Assembly: GCA_964351025.1 (NCBI GenBank)
Contig: CAYGLV010000094.1
Span: 1 to 5,226 of the forward strand
Length of the DNA: 5,226 bases
Direction: 5' to 3'
Source of the DNA: CAYGLV01 sp964351025
Lineage (GTDB): Bacteria; Actinomycetota; Thermoleophilia; Gaiellales; Gaiellaceae
A program made the position numbers and the translations under genes. The notes under the pieces were generated by a model, which searched no databases, was not told the DNA's origin, and saw nothing but the letters and a program-made list of their open reading frames with translations. Positions 1-5,002 of the stretch are shown here, one piece after another; the first letter of the stretch is position 1; the number at the start of each line of letters is the position of its first letter.

Positions 1-305
1 GCAGGCACGTACCGGCGTCGGCAGGATCCCGTGTGGGTGAGAGCGGCGGCTCGCGTGACATGGGGGAGGGACCTGTGTTATCGGCTCGTTGCGGGAAAAA
101 TCGAGGTCCAGTGCCGGCCGCATACTCGGCTACCCGCCGGGTTGTGGCAGAAGATACGCCTTCGACTACGTCCTCTGGTCAATGGTGCGCCGTGCAAAAG
201 CGGCGCAGAATCGCCTGCATGGTGGATGTCACTGACGAGAGGCGGACAGCGATGCCAGATGGTTAGAGAGGCGGCGGCCGACGTGCGACCTAGACTTGTT
301 CAACC
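1..305. other. Stretch without a supportable gene, upstream of the methyltransferase
   Basis: One plus-strand frame is open from the window edge to a TGA at 307-309, which overlaps the GTG start of the methyltransferase. Its translation is rich in Arg, Trp and Cys, has no recognisable motif, and its codon third positions look less GC-biased than those of the neighbouring genes, so I do not call it. A second, shorter frame in the same stretch is equally unconvincing. No tRNA, strong promoter or terminator was recognised. TAGACT at 291-296 could be a -10 element giving a nearly leaderless methyltransferase transcript, but I see no matching -35. The stretch may be a 5' flank, or decayed sequence at the edge of the restriction-modification island. 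Confidence 0.4.
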
Positions 306-1655
306 GTGAGTGCGCTACCTCTTCCTGACGCTCCGGCGGCCCAGCGTGCGATTGGGTTCCGCGATGCAGCAGCCTCTGAGAACAAGCAAGCACCGCTGCA
401 TCGCTGGGTGCCGTGGATCGCGGGCTACTCCTCGTCCTTTGTGGTCGATGTGTTTGATCGCTACCTAGGTGACGTGGACGACGCCACTGTGCTCGACCCG
501 TTTGCGGGTGTCGGCACGACGCTGGTTGAGGCGCAGCTTCGCGGTTGGCGCTCGGTCGGGTTTGAGATCAACGCGTATGCCGCGCTCGCTTGTCGCTCGA
601 AGCTCGCAGCGGCCGACATTGACCCCGACGCGCTAGCCAAAGCGATTGATGGCTACCGCGAGCAGGTGGGCAAGATCGAAGCGCTCGCGGACGCCGGCCT
701 ACTAAACGGCCACCGTCCACGCTCTGCGGCGCCCGCTGGATTCAACACGCGCGTTCCGTTCTACGCGAACAAGGTTCTCCCAAAGGTTCTCTTCACGCTG
801 GACTACGCCGACAGCCTGCCGTCCCAACTCGCGGAGCTGTTCAAGCTGGCGTTCGCCTCGGTCATGGTCAGCTTCTCCAACTACACGTACGAACCCTCCC
901 TCGGCTCACGCCTCGGCGCCGGGAAGCCGTCGCTCAACGACGCGCCCGTCGTGGACGTCGTAGCGCGGAAGCTAGAGGCGATGCTCAGTGATGTGCGGTG
1001 GCTCGCGGGGCAAGACGACGTCTCGCACGATTGGGCCATTCACGAACGCTCGATCATGGAGGGGCTCGAGGTGATGGAGCCCGATAGCGTCGACCTGTTG
1101 CTCACGTCCCCGCCATACCTCAACAACTACCACTACGTCCGCAACACGCGGCCGCAGATGTATTGGCTCGGGTTCGCATCGTCCCCTCGCGATCTACGGA
1201 AACTCGAAGAGACCAACTTCGGCAAGTTCTGGCAGGTCGTTCGCGAGCAGAACCCCATCGGCCTCGACTTCAAGATGCCCGAGATCGAGAAGCAGCTCAA
1301 GCGGTTGCGGAAGCTGCGCATCGAGAAGGGCGTCTACGGCGGGAACGGTTGGGCGAACTACGCTGCTACGTACTACAACGACACTTACCGCTTCCTAGAG
1401 ATCGTGGCGCAGGTGCTTAAGCCGGGCAGCGCGGCCGTGATCGTCGTGGGCAACAGCCTGCTCCAAGGGATCGAGCTCAAGATCGAGGAGCACTTCGCCA
1501 CGATCGGCGAGATGCACGGACTCGTCTGCGAGGACATCCACATCGTCCGCGAAAAGCGCGTCGGCTCCTCGATCGTGAACACCGGCGCGCGCGAGAACTC
1601 AGGCAAACCAGTGCGGCTCTACGATGCCGCCACGGTGCTACGGAAACTCACCTAG
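306..1655 (+). CDS. DNA methyltransferase (N4-cytosine or N6-adenine type) of a restriction-modification system
   Basis: This 449-residue protein is an S-adenosylmethionine-dependent amino-methyltransferase of DNA. The cofactor-binding motif DPFAGVGTT is at residues 64-72, followed by the acidic strand end GFEIN (85-89), and the catalytic TSPPY is at 267-271. The segment HRWVPWIAGYS (32-42) probably forms the motif X side of the cofactor pocket, and VGNS (381-384) lies in the C-terminal core. Motif I precedes the catalytic motif, so this is not the beta-class order. The roughly 190 residues between them could include target recognition. TSPPY is most typical of N4-cytosine enzymes but does not exclude N6-adenine. 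The GTG start at 306 has no good Shine-Dalgarno sequence, but it gives a sensible N-terminus shortly before conserved sequence. The convergent Eco29kI-like endonuclease is the likely partner, making this the protective methylase. The target sequence cannot be read from the protein. Confidence 0.9.
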   Translation: MSALPLPDAPAAQRAIGFRDAAASENKQAPLHRWVPWIAGYSSSFVVDVFDRYLGDVDDATVLDPFAGVGTTLVEAQLRGWRSVGFEINAYAALACRSKLAAADIDPDALAKAIDGYREQVGKIEALADAGLLNGHRPRSAAPAGFNTRVPFYANKVLPKVLFTLDYADSLPSQLAELFKLAFASVMVSFSNYTYEPSLGSRLGAGKPSLNDAPVVDVVARKLEAMLSDVRWLAGQDDVSHDWAIHERSIMEGLEVMEPDSVDLLLTSPPYLNNYHYVRNTRPQMYWLGFASSPRDLRKLEETNFGKFWQVVREQNPIGLDFKMPEIEKQLKRLRKLRIEKGVYGGNGWANYAATYYNDTYRFLEIVAQVLKPGSAAVIVVGNSLLQGIELKIEEHFATIGEMHGLVCEDIHIVREKRVGSSIVNTGARENSGKPVRLYDAATVLRKLT

Positions 1656-2300
1656 CTCCGGCTGCACCGCTTCCGCCACGGCAGCGGCGATCTCTTCCTC
1701 GGCAACCGGTTCGTCAGCGAGAAGGGTCTCGATCCACGCGATGATTTCCCCCGCTGTCTTCTCGGCTGGTTGCATTCGCGATGCCCATTCAACGCCCGGG
1801 TGCAACTCGTGCCACAGTGGGCGTGGGGCCCCGTACCGATTGGCGCCGGGATCGTTGTTGCCAAAGCCCGAGAGCACGTTCCAGACGGGCCGGTACCGCG
1901 AGATCATCAACTGCTCGGCCAACGGCACCCAGATGTCCTCCACAACGAGGTATCGGCAACGGAAGTCCTCGAGGCTTAGATTCTCGGCGGCCTGGATTGT
2001 ACGGCCGTGCTTCCGCAGCCTGCCCGCGAGGGCTGGTCCCGCTGCCGCGCCGAGGTCGAGCCCGCCAATTCGGCCGCCAGCCGCTAGCGCCTCGCCCACG
2101 TAGATCGGCACCCTCCTCTCAGGATCGGAGATCCCGGCGTAGTACGGGAGGTTGCCCGCGTAGTAGATGGCATACACTCCTGCCCCCATGAAAGCCTCCG
2201 GCGGCAGCGGCGAGGTGGGCCTCGCTTCGAGGTGTGCGACCACGCTCGTTGCAAGTGCGATCCGCGAAAGAGGGGTAAATGGTTCCTCGACGGTGCCCAT
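1638..2300 (-). CDS. Eco29kI-family type II restriction endonuclease (GIY-YIG nuclease)
   Basis: A 220-residue GIY-YIG nuclease. GVYAIYY (41-47) and PIYVG (65-69) are the two halves of the signature. Downstream come RLRKH with R94 and H98, LVVEDIWVPLAE ending in E129, and PVWN with N141, followed by GFGNNDPG (145-152). The Y-Y-R-H-E-N set matches the catalytic residues I recall for R.Eco29kI (Tyr49, Tyr76, Arg104, His108, Glu142, Asn154). The R-to-H spacing (4) and E-to-N spacing (12) are identical. Family members cut double-stranded DNA; Eco29kI recognises CCGCGG, but transferring that specificity here is inference. The frame stays open upstream to 2486, but that part has low-complexity Arg-rich sequence and crosses the divergent gene, so I chose the ATG at 2300. 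No strong ribosome binding site precedes it. The acidic tail (about 197-218) looks like a local extension. The 3' end overlaps the methyltransferase by 18 bp. Confidence 0.92.
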   Translation of the reverse strand: MGTVEEPFTPLSRIALATSVVAHLEARPTSPLPPEAFMGAGVYAIYYAGNLPYYAGISDPERRVPIYVGEALAAGGRIGGLDLGAAAGPALAGRLRKHGRTIQAAENLSLEDFRCRYLVVEDIWVPLAEQLMISRYRPVWNVLSGFGNNDPGANRYGAPRPLWHELHPGVEWASRMQPAEKTAGEIIAWIETLLADEPVAEEEIAAAVAEAVQPELGEFP

Positions 2301-2307
2301 GGGCGCC
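2292..2307. promoter_or_regulatory. Inverted repeat centred on the endonuclease start codon
   Basis: GCCCATGGGC at 2295-2304 is a perfect palindrome, extended to GG-T-GCCCATGGGC-G-CC with one mismatched pair. It covers the ATG of the endonuclease. In the 41-bp gap next to it, the minus strand has a possible promoter, TTGGGA with an 18-bp spacer to TATGCT (2315 down to 2310), which would place transcription start very close to the ATG. A protein bound here, or a hairpin in the mRNA, could limit endonuclease expression. This is inference; short GC palindromes also occur by chance. Confidence 0.25.
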
Positions 2308-2341
2308 CGAGCATAGCTGTGGCACAGGCAGAATCCCAAAG

Positions 2342-2662
2342 ATGGCACTCGAGCCCTACGTTCAACGTCTCCCCGGTATCGACCTGACGATCGAGCAGGC
2401 CACCGACCGCACGCCCGACGCGAAGCGCTTCCACGTGTTCCACAACGGCGAGCTTGTCGGGAGCCACAAAACGATGCAAATGGCACAGATGCAGTTCAAA
2501 ACAATCCGAGACGAGAGCGGATGGAAGCCTCCGCCGAAGGTACAGTTGACGGCGGAAGAAATGCTTATCCGCGAGCGCGAGACCCATCAGCGCCTCGCTC
2601 ATATGGAGTACTGGTCGACTTCGCACAAGTTCCGGGGCGGAGGAAGACCAAAGCGCAAATGA
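2342..2662 (+). CDS. Small protein of unknown function, divergent from the restriction endonuclease
   Basis: I do not recognise this 106-residue protein as a named family. It has a compact N-terminal part with an alternating FHVFHNGELVGSHKT stretch (30-44), probably a beta hairpin. A helix around AQMQFKTIRDESGW (48-61), a PPP turn (63-65), a charged helix rich in Glu and Arg (about 71-88) and a basic tail GGGRPKRK (99-106) follow. The tail could contact nucleic acid. There is no signal peptide or membrane segment. Codon third positions are strongly GC-biased, supporting a real gene. The frame could start earlier at 2279, but that lies inside the endonuclease and adds Cys/Trp/Arg-rich sequence, so ATG 2342 is preferred although its ribosome binding site is weak. 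Its stop overlaps the start of the next gene (ATGA), so the two are probably translationally coupled. A role in the restriction-modification island is inferred from position only. Confidence 0.7.
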   Translation: MALEPYVQRLPGIDLTIEQATDRTPDAKRFHVFHNGELVGSHKTMQMAQMQFKTIRDESGWKPPPKVQLTAEEMLIRERETHQRLAHMEYWSTSHKFRGGGRPKRK

Positions 2663-2847
2663 CTGGGCCCGTCGTCGTCTCATATCGACAGATGCATGGC
2701 TCCGCTCCGGAGCGTCGAACCTTTCACCGGGCTGGTTGTCCTGGGTTGAAGAACAGGCGACTCTCGCCGTTGCAGAGGGACACGATCCTTCCACGCGCCG
2801 AAGCGGTAAGGGCGGGTTACGGGGCCTGCAAACGGTGCGCGCCGTAG
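2659..2847 (+). CDS. Small Ada-like zinc-binding protein (H-x3-C ... C-x2-C)
   Basis: A 62-residue protein starting at the ATG inside the ATGA overlap with the preceding stop. Its C-terminal half reads TFHRAGCPGLKN (21-32) and AEAVRAGYGACKRCAP (47-62). H23, C27, C57 and C60 form a likely zinc site. The ending GY..CKRC.P closely resembles the end of the Ada N-terminal metal-binding domain, in which two Cys precede a CKRC-type pair. Here one of the first two ligands is His, so methyl transfer by the Ada mechanism is not implied, and a structural or DNA/RNA-binding zinc module is more likely. Only this module is present; there is no AraC or methyltransferase domain. The first 20 residues are unremarkable, and a second in-frame ATG at residue 12 would also keep the whole zinc motif. 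Linkage to the upstream small gene and to the endonuclease suggests an accessory role, not shown by sequence. Confidence 0.68.
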   Translation: MTGPVVVSYRQMHGSAPERRTFHRAGCPGLKNRRLSPLQRDTILPRAEAVRAGYGACKRCAP

Positions 2848-2870
2848 CAGCCCCGCAGGGTCCAGCCCAC

Positions 2871-2909
2871 CCGGTTAGCAGGAGGTTCTACCGGTGCGCG
2901 CGCGTTTTT
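2871..2909 (+). terminator. Possible terminator after the small-gene pair
   Basis: CCGGT at 2871-2875 can pair with ACCGG at 2890-2894. It is followed by an alternating GC tract and five Ts at 2905-2909. The stem is short, the loop is 14 nt, and the T-run does not directly follow the stem, so this is a weak candidate. It sits in the right place, between convergent genes. Confidence 0.2.
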
Positions 2910-2989
2910 CTAAGCCGCTGACGGTGAGCAGTTCTCGTTACGCGGCGCCGGAGCTGGCCATAACAACTGGTTCTTGTTCGGACTCCTGA
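2894..2989 (+). CDS. Candidate 31-codon reading frame with a perfect ribosome binding site
   Basis: AGGAGG at 2880-2885 lies 8 nt before a GTG at 2894, an ideal Shine-Dalgarno arrangement and the best one in the left half of the window. The frame starts MRARFSKPLTVSSSRY and ends at TGA 2987-2989, giving 31 residues with no recognisable family. Its last two thirds run antisense to the C-terminal end of the HD-GYP gene. It may be a real micro-peptide, or the preserved start of a gene whose body was lost when the present neighbours came together. The ribosome binding site could also be coincidental, so the call is weak. Confidence 0.22.
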   Translation: MRARFSKPLTVSSSRYAAPELAITTGSCSDS

Positions 2990-4314
2990 ACCTCAAAGTC
3001 GAAGTCGGGGTGCTTGCCGACTCGATAGGCTTCGTCTGCCGTTGCAAGGATCGCCTCGAACGCGGCCACGACTGTGGTGTCGAACTGGCTCTCGACCGCC
3101 TGGGCCAGCCGCATCCTGGCCACGCGGCTCGGCATGGCGTCACGGTACGGACGGTCTGACGTCATCGCGTTGTAGGCGTCGGCCACCGCGATGATGCGCG
3201 AGAGAACGGGGATCTCGTCGCCGGCCAGGCCGTCGGGGTATCCGTTCCCGTCAACCCGTTCGTGGTGGTGTCGAACGACACGTGCGATCTCCGCGTAGGT
3301 CGCGACCTTGGCCAGGATGTGCTCCCCGATCGCCGGGTGATCCTGCATTTGACGTCGCTCTTCGAGTGTGAGCGGGCCCATCTTCTCGAGCAGGCCTGGC
3401 GGCAGGCCGATCTTGCCGATGTCGTGGACGAGCCCGCAGAGGTGCACGAGTTGTTGTGTCTCGTGCGGCAGCGCCATCCTCTTCGCGATGTCTCGAGCGT
3501 AGATGGCCACTGCGGCCGAGTGACCCGCGGTGTACCGGTCTCGCGCGTCGAGCGTTGCGACGAGAGCTGTGGCAAAGGAGAGGTTTGCCCCCTCCAGGAG
3601 TTGGTTGGCCGTGAGGAGGTCCTCGGTGAGCCGACGCTGCTGTTGATACAGAACGAATGATCGGTGTGCAGCCAAGGCGGGCACGATGAAGAGCGGAAGT
3701 GTCCACGGCGAGATCTCGCGATACGCAAAAGCCAGTAGCCCGACGACGGGAGTCCAGAGTGCCATGGCCGGAAGCACGACTGGAATGACTGTGCGTATCA
3801 GCTCTGCTGAGCTTCCGTTCGTCTTGATCTTGTAGGTCAGCAGCGAGAACCCAATGTCAAGGGCGACTAGGGCAAGGGCCCCGAGACCGGTTGTGATCGC
3901 CACCCCCGCGAGCTCGTTCGAGGCAAGAGATCCCGCACCGATTGCGACGAGTCCGGCGACCGCTCCCCCAAGCGCGCGAGTGCAGGTGTAGATGCCCCAC
4001 TTCATGTACGGGGCGCGGAAGTCTCCGAGGTTGGATACGGCGCCGACGATCATCGCGGCCAGCGGTCCGAACAGAACCGCGGCGAACAGGGTTGGGAGGA
4101 GCGAAATCGACTCCTCGGTCGTGCTCGTTAGCCGTATGCTCGCCCTCTCCGCGATGGCTGCTGCCAGTGCGAGAGCCCCGATGATCCAGAGCGTGCCGAT
4201 AGGGCTATGGGCCAGGAGGAGCAGAGTTGCCGTCAGCGCGGCGGCGCCGACGAGGCTGGCGAGGTAGAGCTGCAGCCGAGCGTCGTAAATCCGGATTGCG
4301 AGTGTTGACGTCAT
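2938..4314 (-). CDS. Membrane-anchored HD-GYP domain protein, probable cyclic di-GMP phosphodiesterase
   Basis: A 458-residue protein. Residues 1-220 form an integral membrane region with about six or seven hydrophobic segments (roughly 16-36, 39-56, 71-95, 113-132, 136-160, 173-199, 203-220), which I read as a sensor module of the MASE-like type. A short helical linker (about 221-250) leads to the HD-GYP domain (about 250-430). All key motifs are present: H265, HDIGK (297-301), HPAIGE (326-331), HHERVDGNGYP (350-360) with the GYP signature, and VADAY with D379. These are the metal ligands and substrate-pocket residues of active HD-GYP phosphodiesterases, which hydrolyse cyclic di-GMP. There is no GGDEF or EAL domain, so the protein should only degrade the messenger. 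The C-terminal 25 residues are acidic and probably disordered. ATG 4314 directly precedes the first membrane segment. GGGGGAG lies 12 nt upstream as a loosely spaced ribosome binding site and overlaps the 4328-4343 inverted repeat. Confidence 0.92.
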   Translation of the reverse strand: MTSTLAIRIYDARLQLYLASLVGAAALTATLLLLAHSPIGTLWIIGALALAAAIAERASIRLTSTTEESISLLPTLFAAVLFGPLAAMIVGAVSNLGDFRAPYMKWGIYTCTRALGGAVAGLVAIGAGSLASNELAGVAITTGLGALALVALDIGFSLLTYKIKTNGSSAELIRTVIPVVLPAMALWTPVVGLLAFAYREISPWTLPLFIVPALAAHRSFVLYQQQRRLTEDLLTANQLLEGANLSFATALVATLDARDRYTAGHSAAVAIYARDIAKRMALPHETQQLVHLCGLVHDIGKIGLPPGLLEKMGPLTLEERRQMQDHPAIGEHILAKVATYAEIARVVRHHHERVDGNGYPDGLAGDEIPVLSRIIAVADAYNAMTSDRPYRDAMPSRVARMRLAQAVESQFDTTVVAAFEAILATADEAYRVGKHPDFDFEVQESEQEPVVMASSGAA

Positions 4315-4320
4315 GTTCTC

Positions 4321-4349
4321 TTGCGGCTCCCCCTAAAGGGGTATACGAT
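4321..4349 (+). promoter_or_regulatory. Probable promoter for the 21-codon gene
   Basis: TTGCGG at 4321-4326 and TACGAT at 4344-4349 are separated by exactly 17 bp, as in a housekeeping-sigma promoter (about 3/6 and 4/6 matches). TATACG at 4342-4347 is an alternative -10. Transcription would start near 4356 and leave a roughly 30-nt leader carrying the ribosome binding site of the downstream reading frame. The element lies in the divergent region shared with the HD-GYP gene. Confidence 0.4.
4328..4343. promoter_or_regulatory. 7-2-7 inverted repeat, candidate LuxR/NarL-type operator
   Basis: The sequence is TCCCCCT-AA-AGGGGTA. The inner CCCCT-AA-AGGGG is a perfect inverted repeat (4330-4341). 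The right half, read on the other strand, is TACCCCT, which fits the NarL heptamer TACYYMT, and the left half differs at one base. The 7-2-7 geometry is the one known for NarL-type GerE domains. It fills the spacer of the promoter-like sequence at 4321-4349 and also covers the ribosome-binding region of the divergent HD-GYP gene. The LuxR-type protein encoded at 4603-4938 is a plausible ligand; that link is inference. Confidence 0.42.
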
Positions 4350-4386
4350 CTGCGGGCCGTCAGTTCCCTAGTAGGAGAAACTCATC

Positions 4387-4452
4387 GTGCGCATCTTCAT
4401 GTTGAAGCTCGTCGCTCGCGCGGCTGTCGCGGGCGGCACCAAGGTCTGGTAG
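4387..4452 (+). CDS. Candidate 21-residue micro-peptide
   Basis: AGGAG at 4373-4377 is followed after 9 nt by GTG 4387, and the frame MRIFMLKLVA... ends with ...TKVW and a TAG at 4450-4452, 21 residues in all. A promoter-like sequence lies at the correct distance upstream, so promoter, ribosome binding site and start codon line up, which is rare for a chance frame of this size. The peptide is hydrophobic (Leu, Val, Ala, Ile, Phe) with evenly placed positive charges at R2, K7, R11 and K19, so it could be an amphipathic membrane helix. I do not recognise a family. It might instead be the intact start of a longer small protein truncated by the TAG, or a leader peptide. It diverges from the HD-GYP gene and converges on the LuxR-type gene. 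Confidence 0.4.
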   Translation: MRIFMLKLVARAAVAGGTKVW

Positions 4453-4469
4453 AGCCGTCGAATCCTGCG

Positions 4470-4525
4470 TTTTCCACAGCTTGCGGGCATCCCCTGTTCG
4501 AGGGGTTTCCACAGCCTGTGGATAA
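4470..4525. promoter_or_regulatory. Cluster of DnaA-box-like 9-mers
   Basis: TGTGGATAA at 4517-4525 is a perfect DnaA box (TTATCCACA) on the minus strand. TTTTCCACA at 4470-4478 has one mismatch and GTTTCCACA at 4505-4513 has two. The last two boxes face each other as CCACAG-C-CTGTGG. Three such boxes in 56 bp of intergenic DNA suggest DnaA binding. An origin of replication would also need an AT-rich unwinding region and usually dnaA or dnaN nearby, neither of which is visible here. Confidence 0.35.
4491..4508 (+). terminator. Short hairpin, possible terminator of the 21-codon gene
   Basis: CCCCT (4491-4495) pairs with AGGGG (4501-4505) around a GTTCG loop, followed by TTT. The T-run is short, so termination would be weak. 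The same CCCCT/AGGGG half-sites occur in the 4328-4343 repeat but with a 5-nt instead of a 2-nt gap, so this could also be a second, altered binding site. Confidence 0.25.
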
Positions 4526-4602
4526 CGCGTAAGGCTCGACTCTAGCGCGATACGACGAGTCCGCGTCGGTAGCCCCTCTTGGCCGGCGTGGACTTCGTTG
4601 CG

Positions 4603-4938
4603 CTAAGCGATCAACCCGCGCCGGAAGCCAACGGCTACGGCGTGGGCTCTGCTGCGCGCCTGAAGCTTTGCCAACAGGTGGCGGACGTGCGACTTGACGG
4701 TCTCCTCCGAGAGGAAGAGCCGCTGGCCGATCTCGCGGTTCACGAGACCGTCGGAGACGAGCTGGAGAACCTGGATCTCGCGGGCCGTCGGCTCCTGCTC
4801 GAGCTGGCGCAGGGGCGGGGAGAACGGGATCAGCTCACCGTTGCCGTCGCCGTTGCCCCGCGCCGCAGCCGCGGCCTCGAAGCGGCGGCTGTGGTCGATA
4901 TAGCGGCTCAGGATCTCCTTGCGCTCGGCAGCGTCCAC
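4603..4938 (-). CDS. Stand-alone LuxR/GerE-type helix-turn-helix transcription regulator
   Basis: A 111-residue protein. Residues 50-108 form a complete GerE DNA-binding domain: TAREIQVLQLVSDGL (51-65), NREIGQRLFLS (67-77) and EETVKSHVRHLLAKL (78-92), with the usual Glu54, Gly64, Asn67, Val81, Lys82 and His84, then RSRAHAVAVGFRRGLI. The N-terminal 49 residues are a charged helix (about 4-25), a flexible Gly/Asn stretch (about 28-34) and a linker; there is no receiver, PAS or autoinducer domain. It is therefore not a classical phosphorylated response regulator and may bind DNA constitutively or through a partner. GTG 4938 is the only good start before an in-frame TAG upstream, but it has no Shine-Dalgarno sequence. 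GATACC ends 6 nt before it, so a leaderless transcript is possible. The 7-2-7 repeat at 4328-4343 is a candidate target. Confidence 0.85.
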   Translation of the reverse strand: MDAAERKEILSRYIDHSRRFEAAAAARGNGDGNGELIPFSPPLRQLEQEPTAREIQVLQLVSDGLVNREIGQRLFLSEETVKSHVRHLLAKLQARSRAHAVAVGFRRGLIA

Positions 4939-5002
4939 AGGCCCGGTATCGGCCGCCCAACGATGCCGCTTTAGCGCGGCGTTCTACCCCGATCTAGGGA
5001 TT

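Noticed and set aside
31..309. 92-codon frame ahead of the methyltransferase with a GTGA overlap
   Set aside because: The composition and codon third positions do not look coding and no family is recognisable; the overlap alone is weak evidence.
1624..2191. Plus-strand frames of up to 159 codons opposite the endonuclease
   Set aside because: They are antisense to a gene with a complete catalytic motif set and have low-complexity Ser/Arg/Pro translations.
2301..2486. N-terminal extension of the endonuclease by 62 residues
   Set aside because: The added sequence is Arg- and Cys-rich, crosses the divergent small gene, and is not needed for the GIY-YIG fold; ATG 2300 starts near the expected family N-terminus.
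2703..2714. Perfect palindrome CGCTCCGGAGCG inside the zinc-protein gene
   Set aside because: Short GC palindromes are common in coding DNA of this composition; there is no promoter or other site around it.
2084..2794. Minus-strand open frame of 236 codons across the two small genes and the start of the endonuclease
   Set aside because: It overlaps three better-supported genes in another frame, is rich in Arg, Ser, Cys and Trp, and shows no motif; it is a shadow of GC-rich coding DNA.
2833..2901. Direct repeat CGGTGCGCGC at 2833-2842 and 2892-2901 as possible attachment sites
   Set aside because: Ten bases of alternating GC, 59 bp apart, with no integrase in view; chance is the simpler explanation.
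4440..4470. tRNA-like string GTCGAATCC near the micro-peptide stop
   Set aside because: It only resembles a T-loop; no acceptor stem, anticodon arm or matching D arm can be formed around it.
4227..4532. 101-codon plus-strand frame over the HD-GYP start and the micro-peptide region
   Set aside because: It is out of frame with the well-placed ribosome binding site, begins in a poly-Arg stretch antisense to membrane segments, and crosses the promoter and DnaA-box regions.
4579..4974. 131-codon plus-strand frame opposite the LuxR-type gene
   Set aside because: It mirrors a complete GerE domain on the other strand and has no motif of its own.
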